Shown piece after piece: positions 1-5,183 of a stretch of 5,183 nucleotides of DNA. The stretch covers positions 1 through 5,183 of the forward strand of contig JAIORT010000726.1 in NCBI GenBank assembly GCA_021107975.1. The letters are read 5' to 3'. The position numbers and the translations under genes are program-made. Under the pieces are notes generated by a model. The model was not told where the DNA came from and made no database searches. It saw only the letters and a program-made list of their open reading frames with translations. This DNA is from Bacteroidales bacterium (GTDB lineage: Bacteria > Bacteroidota > Bacteroidia > Bacteroidales > JAADJA01). Each line of letters starts with the position of its first letter. Positions within the stretch are counted from its first letter, which is position 1.

Positions 1-815
1 TAAAAAGTATCGGAGTTAAATGTAAATATTTCAAAGAAAGGATACGGATGTTCCCAAATTACTGTCTTTTGCCAGGAATCCCCTCCATCTGAAGATTTCA
101 TAAGCACAAGGTCTGTGAGATAATCTCCGGCAACAAAAGCAATAACATCTCCTTTTGGTTCAGCCCATATATAAGAGCCAATGGTAAATCCCAGGTAATT
201 GTCGGGACCTAATCCTGGAGCCTGCCCTGCGGGATCCCAGGTTTGTCCTCCGTCTGTTGACCGGGCATAATGGATAAATCCCCTGACAGGTTGTGCAGGT
301 GTGGGCACAAAAGAATCATCAGTATCTAAATACAATAATTGAACAATATTATGCTCAACCCCGGATGTAACTACAACAGGATGTTTATATCCGGAACCAC
401 TGAAATATCCTTCCTGCCAATTACCGGTTCCTTTTTCTTCCCTGGTACTTATAATGAGTCCGTTTTCGCCCTGAGAAACAACCATTTCACCGTTTTCCAG
501 ATAGGCAGTATAAGAAGGGTTTATTGCCCAAACTGATGTAACAGACTGAGTAGGTAAAGGTCCCCAACTGTTCCCGTCAAAATAATTATAACCTATTCCC
601 ATATCAGGAAATTGAGGAAAGTCAAAGCCCATATTCCAGACAGCGCCCATGGTTCCGTCTTCATAATAATAAATTCGGTTTTGCATGGTTCGCCAGGTTT
701 GAAGGTCGTACCAGGTATCTCCGATAATGATTTCTTCGGTTGGCAAGATTTCTGGCTGACAATAAAGGGCGTTTGCCATTAGAGCAGCAATAAAGAATAA
801 AGTAATTTTTTTCAT
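1..815 (-). CDS. Secreted Asp-box (BNR/sialidase-like repeat) protein, 3' end beyond the window
   Basis: Reading the minus strand from the ATG at 815-813 gives 271 codons with no stop up to the window edge, so the C-terminus is missing. The protein starts with a typical signal peptide: MKK, then a hydrophobic run to about residue 17 (ITLFFIAALMANAL), with likely cleavage near residues 16-20. The mature part is rich in Trp, Tyr, Gly and Asp. Two Asp-boxes fit S-x-D-x-G-x-T/S-W: residues 186-193 (STDGGQTW) and 241-248 (SSDGGDSW). A degenerate one may lie at 123-133. Asp-boxes mark beta-propeller blades in sialidases and many other secreted proteins, so this is probably an extracellular or cell-surface beta-propeller; no substrate can be named. 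The region at residues 47-85 (around YEDGTMGAVW and GYNYFDG) resembles what I recall from large Bacteroidota secreted proteins carrying a C-terminal type IX sorting domain, but that end is not visible. No Shine-Dalgarno sequence precedes the start, as is usual in this phylum. Confidence 0.85.
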   Translation of the reverse strand, partial: MKKITLFFIAALMANALYCQPEILPTEEIIIGDTWYDLQTWRTMQNRIYYYEDGTMGAVWNMGFDFPQFPDMGIGYNYFDGNSWGPLPTQSVTSVWAINPSYTAYLENGEMVVSQGENGLIISTREEKGTGNWQEGYFSGSGYKHPVVVTSGVEHNIVQLLYLDTDDSFVPTPAQPVRGFIHYARSTDGGQTWDPAGQAPGLGPDNYLGFTIGSYIWAEPKGDVIAFVAGDYLTDLVLMKSSDGGDSWQKTVIWEHPYPFFEIFTFNSDTF

Positions 816-835
816 AATAATTGGATTAGTGAGTT

Positions 836-845
836 AATGATCATT
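836..845. repeat. 10-bp perfect palindrome in the leader of the minus-strand gene
   Basis: AATGATCATT is its own reverse complement and lies about 20 bp upstream of the secreted protein's start codon. It could be a dimeric regulator site, but a 10-bp palindrome in AT-rich DNA may arise by chance. Confidence 0.25.
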
Positions 846-854
846 TTTTAAAAC

Positions 855-877
855 TTCGGAAGATTTACAGTTCCGAA
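855..877. repeat. 7-bp inverted repeat over the minus-strand promoter, possible operator
   Basis: TTCGGAA at 855-861 and TTCCGAA at 871-877 are perfect reverse complements separated by 9 nt. The right arm overlaps the candidate -7 element (875-882) and the left arm lies just inside the expected transcript. That is a reasonable place for a repressor site; it could also be a weak leader hairpin or chance. Confidence 0.35.
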
Positions 878-906
878 AGATACATAAAATTGTATTGCTT
901 GTCAAG
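875..906 (-). promoter_or_regulatory. Candidate promoter for the minus-strand secreted protein gene
   Basis: On the minus strand, TTGACA (905-900) is followed after the TTG by a 20-nt spacer and then TATCTTTC (882-875). The latter matches the Bacteroidota -7 consensus TAnnTTTG at seven of eight positions, and the spacing fits the -33/-7 arrangement of the main sigma factor in this phylum. Transcription would start near 868-871, giving a leader of roughly 55 nt. This is a pattern match only. Confidence 0.45.
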
Positions 907-960
907 AGAAAATCAGTTTCCGGTTGGAAAAAATAAGTCTACGGCACAATAAAAATATCG

Positions 961-968
961 TAATTTTG
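961..968 (+). promoter_or_regulatory. Candidate -7 promoter element for hutU
   Basis: TAATTTTG matches the Bacteroidota -7 consensus TAnnTTTG exactly and ends 32 bp before the hutU ATG, which predicts a short leader of about 25-30 nt. No TTTG-like -33 element is found at the usual distance (about 935-944), so the promoter may be weak or need an activator. The A-rich stretch at 987-1000, just before the ATG, is typical of initiation regions in this phylum, where a Shine-Dalgarno sequence is often absent. Confidence 0.4.
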
Positions 969-1000
969 ACCTCTGTAAAATCGACTAAAAAAATCAAAAT

Positions 1001-3010
1001 ATGGAACTCACAGAATTTCAAGAAGCTGTATTGGAAGGGATACCTGATGAATTGCCCGAAGCGCAAGATTGTGATCCCGGCGTAAGTCATGCACCAAAGA
1101 GAAAAGATATTTTAAGCCCTGAAGAAAAAAAACTGGCAGTTAAAAATGCTTTAAGATATTTTAACAGGAAACATCATGCTGTGTTAGCACTTGAGTTCAA
1201 AAAGGAACTGGAGAATTACGGCAGGATTTATATGTACCGGTTTCGCCCGGGATATAAAATTTACGCCCGTAGTTTCGATGAATTTCCACATAAATCGAAG
1301 CAGGCTGCCGCTATTATGCTGATGCTTTGCAATAATCTTGACAACGCTATTGCGCAGCATCCTCACGAACTGATAACTTATGGAGGAAACGGCGCAGTGT
1401 TTCAAAATTGGGCGCAGTATCGCCTCACCATGAAATACCTTGCCGAAATGACCGATGAGCAAACCCTGGTACTTTATTCAGGTCATCCGATGGGAGTGTT
1501 CCCTTCTCATAAAGACGCTCCGAGAGTTGTTGTAACAAACGGAATGGTAATTCCTAATTACTCAAAGCCCGATCATTGGGAGAAATTCAATGCACTCGGT
1601 GTTTCCCAGTACGGGCAAATGACCGCAGGTTCGTTCATGTATATTGGTCCGCAGGGAATAGTGCATGGAACAACTATAACTTTAATGAACGCAGGAAGAA
1701 AAATACAGAAAGAGAATGAAGGGGCTGAGGGTAAAATATTTGTTACTTCAGGGTTAGGCGGCATGTCGGGCGCACAGGCAAAGGCTGCTGTTATTGCCGG
1801 AGCAATAGGGGTTGTTGCCGAGATAAATCAGAAAGCTGTTCAAAAACGGCATGAGCAGGGATGGGTGGATGAGGTTTACAGTGATTTGGATAAGCTGACA
1901 GAAAGGATGATCATGGCACAATGTAATAAAGAAGCTGTGTCAATGGCTTACACGGGAAATATAGTTGATTTATGGGAAAAACTGGTTGAAAAAGATATTC
2001 ATGTTGACCTTGGCTCCGATCAAACCTCTTTGCACAATCCGTGGGCAGGTGGTTATTATCCGGTTGGATTGACCTTTGAAGAATCGAACGAAATGATGAC
2101 TAAAGATCCGGAAGGATTTAAGAAACGGGTGCAGGAATCGTTGAGAAGACAAGTTACAGCCATTAATAAACTCACTGCAAAAGGCATGTATTTCTTTGAT
2201 TACGGAAATGCTTTCCTCCTTGAATCCAGCCGCGCAGGAGCCGATATTCTGAAAAAAGACGGAAGTTTTAAATATCCTTCCTATGTTCAGGATATTATGG
2301 GTCCTATGTGTTTTGATTACGGATTCGGCCCGTTCCGTTGGGTATGTACTTCCTCAAAGCCCGAAGACCTTGATTTGACTGATAATATTGCAATGGAAGT
2401 ATTGGAAGAAATTGCCTCATCCGCACCTAAGGAAATTACTCAGCAATTGAGGGATAATATCCGGTGGATAAAAGAGGCAAAAGAAAACAAACTTGTGGTT
2501 GGATCGCAGGCAAGGATACTTTATGCCGATTGTGAGGGAAGAACCAAAATTGCTGCTGCCTTTAATAAAGCTGTCAGAGTTGGTAAGATATCCGCTCCTG
2601 TTGTACTTGGAAGAGACCACCACGATGTTTCCGGAACCGATTCACCTTACCGTGAAACTTCAAATATTTATGACGGTTCTCAGTTTACGGCAGACATGGC
2701 AGTGCAAAATGTTATCGGCGATTCATTCAGGGGCGCCACCTGGGTTTCGATTCACAATGGCGGCGGTGTAGGCTGGGGAGAGGTGATAAACGGCGGTTTT
2801 GGAATGGTCCTCGACGGCTCTGATGATGCCGACAGAAGACTCAGAATGATGCTTTACTGGGATGTGAACAACGGAATAGCCCGCCGCAGCTGGGCAAGGA
2901 ACCACGGAGCTGTGTTCGCAATTAAAAGAGCTATGGAATCAGAACCTGAGTTAAAGGTTACAGTTCCCAACATTGCCGATGATAGTTTGATTAATGAATT
3001 ATTTGATTGA
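1001..3010 (+). CDS. hutU: Urocanate hydratase (urocanase), EC 4.2.1.49, long form
   Basis: Cytoplasmic enzyme of histidine degradation that adds water to trans-urocanate to give 4-imidazolone-5-propanoate, using tightly bound NAD+ as an electrophile. The 669-residue product shows family motifs throughout: YGGNGAVFQNW (127-137), YSGHPMG (159-165), YGQMTAGS (204-211), YIGPQGIVHGT (214-224), the NAD-binding GLGGMSGAQ (251-259), DQTSLHNPW (340-348), GRDHHDVSGTDSPYRET (537-553) and GATWVSIHNGGGVGWG (578-593). C449 in FGPFRWVC (442-449) lies where the classical enzyme has its catalytic cysteine, but the exact alignment is uncertain by a residue or so. Classical bacterial HutU is about 555 residues; this belongs to the longer type, close in length to the animal enzyme, with an N-terminal extension and extra internal segments. 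The ATG at 1001 is the natural start: it follows a candidate promoter and an A-rich leader. No hutH, hutI or formimidoylglutamate-processing gene is in the window. The next gene starts 23 bp downstream. Confidence 0.97.
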   Translation: MELTEFQEAVLEGIPDELPEAQDCDPGVSHAPKRKDILSPEEKKLAVKNALRYFNRKHHAVLALEFKKELENYGRIYMYRFRPGYKIYARSFDEFPHKSKQAAAIMLMLCNNLDNAIAQHPHELITYGGNGAVFQNWAQYRLTMKYLAEMTDEQTLVLYSGHPMGVFPSHKDAPRVVVTNGMVIPNYSKPDHWEKFNALGVSQYGQMTAGSFMYIGPQGIVHGTTITLMNAGRKIQKENEGAEGKIFVTSGLGGMSGAQAKAAVIAGAIGVVAEINQKAVQKRHEQGWVDEVYSDLDKLTERMIMAQCNKEAVSMAYTGNIVDLWEKLVEKDIHVDLGSDQTSLHNPWAGGYYPVGLTFEESNEMMTKDPEGFKKRVQESLRRQVTAINKLTAKGMYFFDYGNAFLLESSRAGADILKKDGSFKYPSYVQDIMGPMCFDYGFGPFRWVCTSSKPEDLDLTDNIAMEVLEEIASSAPKEITQQLRDNIRWIKEAKENKLVVGSQARILYADCEGRTKIAAAFNKAVRVGKISAPVVLGRDHHDVSGTDSPYRETSNIYDGSQFTADMAVQNVIGDSFRGATWVSIHNGGGVGWGEVINGGFGMVLDGSDDADRRLRMMLYWDVNNGIARRSWARNHGAVFAIKRAMESEPELKVTVPNIADDSLINELFD

Positions 3011-3033
3011 AAAAATAATAAGCTAAACTAATA

Positions 3034-3930
3034 ATGAACCTCACAAAAACTAAACACTTTGAGTTTTTACAAAATGTTTCCATTTTTAAAAACCTTGAAA
3101 AAGAAGAATTAGAATCAGTACTAAAGTATTTATTTCTGAAAGAGATCGCCGAGAACGAACTGGTTTTTGCCCGGCTCGAAAAAGAACAGATACTTTATAT
3201 AGTAAGATATGGTAAGCTAAAGTTAGAGTTAACAGGTGGCGCAGAAAAGATTTATAAAAAGGGAGATGTATTTGGTGAAGTTGCACTTATTAACCATCAC
3301 TTCCGAACAGGAAGCATTAAAGCCACGGAACCCTCAATGTTGATCTGTTTAAACGGGTCTGATTTAATGGATAGAAACAAGATTCCCTCTGAAACAGCTT
3401 TGAAAGTGTTTATTGAACTTGCACGGATGGTTACATCATACCTCGTTACTGCCGAAAATACTTCTACGCACAGGCTGATTGAACAGGGCGAAAACGATTA
3501 TGTGGAATTCAAATCAACGCTTCGTTATAATTTATTTACCAAAAAGTTTGACAAAGAAATCGAACATGCAGCATTAAAGAGTATTGCTGCCTTTATGAAT
3601 TCATCGGGTGGCACCCTGATTATCGGGGTTGATGATAAGAAAAATATTCCTGGACTTGAAAATGATAAGTTTCGGGATAATGATCATTTATTATTGCATT
3701 TAACAAAGCTGATTCAGGAAAGGATAGGAATACAGCATACTGCATTTGTCAGGTCGGTAGTTGAGGAAATAAACGGAAACAGGTTGTTGCGGGTTGATGT
3801 TAAACCGTCTCCGATTCCGGCGTATTTGGTTCATAATAACGATGAGATATTATATGTAAGAACAGGCCCTGCCACTTCGCAAATGAAAGTTAGCGAGGTT
3901 TATGATTATATACAGTCGAGGTTTCATTAA
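3034..3930 (+). CDS. Cyclic nucleotide-binding domain fused to an AlbA_2 (Schlafen-type) putative DNA-binding domain
   Basis: Probable cytoplasmic signalling or regulatory protein of 298 residues with two domains. Residues about 10-140 resemble a CRP/PKA-type cyclic nucleotide-binding beta-roll: an FLQNVSIFKNLEKEEL lead-in helix, a GKLKL strand (60-64), and a phosphate-binding-cassette-like FGEVALINHHFRTGSIKA (80-97) that keeps Gly81, Glu82 and Arg91, so ligand binding is plausible. A helix (about 119-140) follows, where CRP has its dimerisation helix. Residues about 150-296 match the AlbA_2 family: E-x-x-x-Y-V-E-F-K (152-160), then AAFMNSSGGTLIIGVDD (185-201), IPGLEND, and a late YVRTGPAT (274-281). 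CRP proteins usually end in a helix-turn-helix; none is seen here, and AlbA_2 takes its place. No membrane segment or ATPase motif is apparent. The 23-bp gap after hutU without a terminator suggests cotranscription. The physiological ligand and target are unknown; a role in controlling hutU is speculation. Confidence 0.9.
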   Translation: MNLTKTKHFEFLQNVSIFKNLEKEELESVLKYLFLKEIAENELVFARLEKEQILYIVRYGKLKLELTGGAEKIYKKGDVFGEVALINHHFRTGSIKATEPSMLICLNGSDLMDRNKIPSETALKVFIELARMVTSYLVTAENTSTHRLIEQGENDYVEFKSTLRYNLFTKKFDKEIEHAALKSIAAFMNSSGGTLIIGVDDKKNIPGLENDKFRDNDHLLLHLTKLIQERIGIQHTAFVRSVVEEINGNRLLRVDVKPSPIPAYLVHNNDEILYVRTGPATSQMKVSEVYDYIQSRFH

Positions 3931-3979
3931 ACAGAAAAAAGAAGAGAGGATTAACTTAAAAGCCACTATTTATGTTTTC

Positions 3980-4666
3980 ATGCTTATTATAACAGACAAC
4001 CGCATACCGGAACAAGCCAAAGAAAGCCTGTCGAGATATGGAGAAGTGGTTCGGTTTGAAACAAAAGGAATAACTTACCAAGCCATTTCCGGGCATCCTG
4101 ATATATTCTTTTGTAGGGCAGGAAGCCAATTGATAATTGCACCTAACTTACCGGAACATTATAAAAAAGTATTAACCCAAAATTCTATTTCATTTGTTGA
4201 AGGTGAACTTCCAACAGGATACAAATACCCTGAAAGTGCCAAATACAATGTAGCAACTACCGATAAATATCTGATCCATAATTTCCGGTTTACCGATCCG
4301 GTGATTACTGATCAGGCTGCCGACCTTGACTTTATCCATGTCAATCAGGGCTATTGCCGGTGCAATCTTTTTCCGTTGAAAGATGACCACTTTATAACCT
4401 CTGATAAAGGGATTTACAGAGTGCTGTCGAATTACAATTTTAATGTACTTATGGTTGATCCGAAAGGTATTGTCCTTCCCGGATTTGAACACGGTTTCTT
4501 CGGAGGGGCTTGCGGTGTTTTCAAAGACAATGTATTTGTGCTTGGGAATTTACACTATTTTGATGATGGAGAAAAAGTCAGGCAATTCCTTAAAAGGCTG
4601 GATTACGAAATTGTTGAATTGTATAATGGTCCTTTGTTTGATGGCGGAACTATTATGTTTATTTAA
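3980..4666 (+). CDS. DUF6873-like protein, putative guanidine-modifying-enzyme (GME) fold, probably lacking the catalytic cysteine
   Basis: Conserved protein of 228 residues without signal peptide or membrane segment, of unproven function. From memory, its pattern fits DUF6873, which is annotated as having a GME (amidinotransferase/deiminase) fold: MLIITDNRIPEQAK (1-14), ISGHPDIFFC (36-45), VNQGYCRCNL (121-130), HFITSDKGI (137-145), IVLPGFEHGFFGGACG (164-179), VFVLGN (185-190) and a terminal LFDGGTIMFI (219-228). In active GME enzymes a C-terminal GG-x-x-x-Cys supplies the nucleophile; here the chain ends GGTIMFI with no cysteine, so a binding or pseudoenzyme role is more likely. Cys126 and Cys128 form a CxC pair. 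The frame is also open from an ATG at 3902, inside the upstream gene. I prefer 3980 because the added 26 residues are basic and low in conserved features, whereas MLIITDNRIP looks like the natural N-terminus. The gene follows the AlbA_2 fusion by 49 bp and may share its transcript. Confidence 0.75.
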   Translation: MLIITDNRIPEQAKESLSRYGEVVRFETKGITYQAISGHPDIFFCRAGSQLIIAPNLPEHYKKVLTQNSISFVEGELPTGYKYPESAKYNVATTDKYLIHNFRFTDPVITDQAADLDFIHVNQGYCRCNLFPLKDDHFITSDKGIYRVLSNYNFNVLMVDPKGIVLPGFEHGFFGGACGVFKDNVFVLGNLHYFDDGEKVRQFLKRLDYEIVELYNGPLFDGGTIMFI

Positions 4667-4689
4667 GATAAAATTTGTATGTACAATTA

Positions 4690-4772
4690 TAACCGCAATG
4701 TACGCAAGGAAGGCGCAAAGTTCGCAACGAATTCCCTGCGCTCTTTGCCGATAGTTATCGGTATTGCGGTTA
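4690..4772. repeat. Palindromic intergenic repeat made of CGCAAnG units
   Basis: The 83-bp element is bounded by a perfect 10-bp inverted repeat, TAACCGCAAT (4690-4699) and ATTGCGGTTA (4763-4772), with two further G-T wobble pairs inside. The left half carries four CGCAAnG units at 4694, 4703, 4714 and 4723 (spacing 9, 11, 9 bp). The right half has related units in inverted orientation (CCCTGCG at 4734-4740, CTTTGCC at 4743-4749). An inner stem pairs GCAAAG (4715-4720) with CTTTGC (4743-4748) and CGCA (4723-4726) with TGCG (4737-4740). I recall similar CGCAAAG-rich intergenic palindromes in Bacteroidota genomes, where they resemble REP or MITE-like elements. It is clearly GC-richer than the flanking spacer and could also end the upstream transcript. 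Confidence 0.75.
4748..4761. other. Small hairpin inside the palindromic repeat
   Basis: CCGAT (4748-4752) and ATCGG (4757-4761) pair around the loop AGTT, with an optional sixth A-T pair. The hairpin lies between the inner and outer stems of the larger repeat and competes for 4748 with the inner stem. No T-run follows, so it is not a classical intrinsic terminator by itself. Confidence 0.45.
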
Positions 4773-4804
4773 AATAATAAAACAGAAATTAAAAATAACA
4801 TCTT

Positions 4805-5182
4805 ATGACAGAAAATGAAATTTCAAAAATTATTTTTAGCAGTGCATTAAAAGTACATAAAGCATTGGGGCCGGGTTTGTTGGAAAAGGCTTATGAAGAA
4901 TGTTTGTTTTATGAATTAAGGAAGTCGGGATTATTTGTTGAGAAGCAGAAACCACTACCACTTATCTACGAGGAAGTAAATCTTGAAGTCGGATATCGTG
5001 TTGATATTCTTGTTGAGAATAAAGTTGTTATTGAAGTTAAAGCAGTTGAAGCACTAAATGATGTTCACCTCGCTCAGATACTAACATATCTGAAACTTTC
5101 AGATTGTAAATTAGGATTACTTATTAACTTTAATGTTACACTTATTAAAAATGGGATAAGGCGTGTAGTTAACAATTTGTAA
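4805..5182 (+). CDS. GxxExxY protein, predicted PD-(D/E)XK nuclease-like fold
   Basis: Complete 125-residue gene with ATG at 4805 and TAA ending one base before the window edge. The family-defining motif is GLLEKAY (24-30), with Gly24, Glu27 and Tyr30. It is followed by a PD-(D/E)XK-like core: YRVDILVENKVVIEVKA (64-80) with Asp67 and the E-x-K pair Glu77/Lys79, then HLAQILTYLKL (88-98) with Gln91 and Tyr95. The C-terminal LLINFN...GIRRVVN (105-123) is also typical. The length matches the usual 120-130 residues, so it appears intact. The fold suggests metal-dependent nucleic acid cleavage or binding, but to my knowledge the biological role is unproven. The family is often found in several copies per genome in Bacteroidota. 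The 138-bp spacer upstream contains the palindromic repeat, and no Shine-Dalgarno sequence or clear promoter precedes the start, so its expression signal is unknown. It is probably independent of the hutU unit. Confidence 0.93.
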   Translation: MTENEISKIIFSSALKVHKALGPGLLEKAYEECLFYELRKSGLFVEKQKPLPLIYEEVNLEVGYRVDILVENKVVIEVKAVEALNDVHLAQILTYLKLSDCKLGLLINFNVTLIKNGIRRVVNNL

Positions 5183-5183
5183 T

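Noticed and set aside
339..536. Plus-strand open frame of 65 codons near the left end
   Set aside because: It is antisense to the secreted Asp-box protein, whose frame shows a signal peptide and motifs; it has no homology signal of its own.
902..1090. Minus-strand open frame of 62 codons across the hutU start
   Set aside because: It overlaps the divergent promoter region and the start of hutU in antisense and has no supporting motif.
2493..2771. Plus-strand open frame of 92 codons inside hutU
   Set aside because: It is a shadow in another frame of the highly conserved C-terminal part of urocanase.
3902..3979. Upstream ATG at 3902 as the true start of the DUF6873-like gene, overlapping the fusion gene by 29 bp
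   Set aside because: The extra 26 residues are basic and unlike the conserved N-terminus, which begins naturally at MLIITDNRIP (3980). The upstream start cannot be wholly excluded, since neither start has a strong ribosome binding site.
4694..4749. Repeated CGCAAnG units considered as a CRISPR array
   Set aside because: The units are only 7 bp, spaced 9-11 bp, and are arranged in an inverted pattern; there are no spacers of 25-40 bp and no cas genes.
4443..4754. Plus-strand open frame of 103 codons overlapping the DUF6873-like gene and the repeat
   Set aside because: It is out of frame with the well-supported gene, its tail is translated from the palindromic repeat, and it has no recognisable domain.
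4550..4801. Minus-strand open frame of 83 codons across the repeat
   Set aside because: It is antisense to the end of a real gene and the repeat element, with composition explained by both; no motif or promoter supports it.

Overview
The window looks like a chromosomal segment of a Bacteroidota bacterium, probably Bacteroidales-like. The evidence is moderate to low GC, A/T-rich leaders without clear Shine-Dalgarno sequences, Bacteroidota-type -7 promoter elements (TAnnTTTG), the long (about 670-residue) form of urocanate hydratase, and gene families common in that phylum: a secreted Asp-box protein, a DUF6873-like protein and a GxxExxY protein. The phylum is an inference from these traits; no rRNA or other phylogenetic marker is present.

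Layout. Positions 1-815 hold the first 271 codons of a minus-strand gene that runs off the left edge. It encodes an exported protein with two Asp-box (BNR) repeats. Positions 816-1000 form a divergent control region with a candidate promoter for each direction, a 7-bp inverted repeat over the minus-strand promoter and a 10-bp palindrome. To the right, everything lies on the plus strand: hutU (urocanate hydratase, 1001-3010), a cyclic-nucleotide-binding/AlbA_2 fusion protein (3034-3930), a DUF6873-like protein (3980-4666), an 83-bp palindromic repeat (4690-4772) built of CGCAAnG units, and a complete GxxExxY protein gene (4805-5182).

How they may work together. HutU catalyses the second step of histidine breakdown, but no other hut gene is visible. 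The next two genes follow at gaps of 23 and 49 bp with no obvious terminator, so hutU, the fusion protein and the DUF6873-like protein could form one transcript. The fusion protein resembles a CRP-type regulator in which the usual helix-turn-helix is replaced by an AlbA_2 domain, so a signalling role is possible but unproven. The palindromic repeat probably marks the end of that unit and separates it from the GxxExxY gene, a small predicted PD-(D/E)XK-type protein.

The most interesting points are the domain fusion and its place behind hutU, the DUF6873-like protein ending where a guanidine-modifying enzyme would carry its catalytic cysteine, and the repeat beside the GxxExxY gene. No CRISPR array, tRNA, rRNA, insertion sequence or phage gene was seen.
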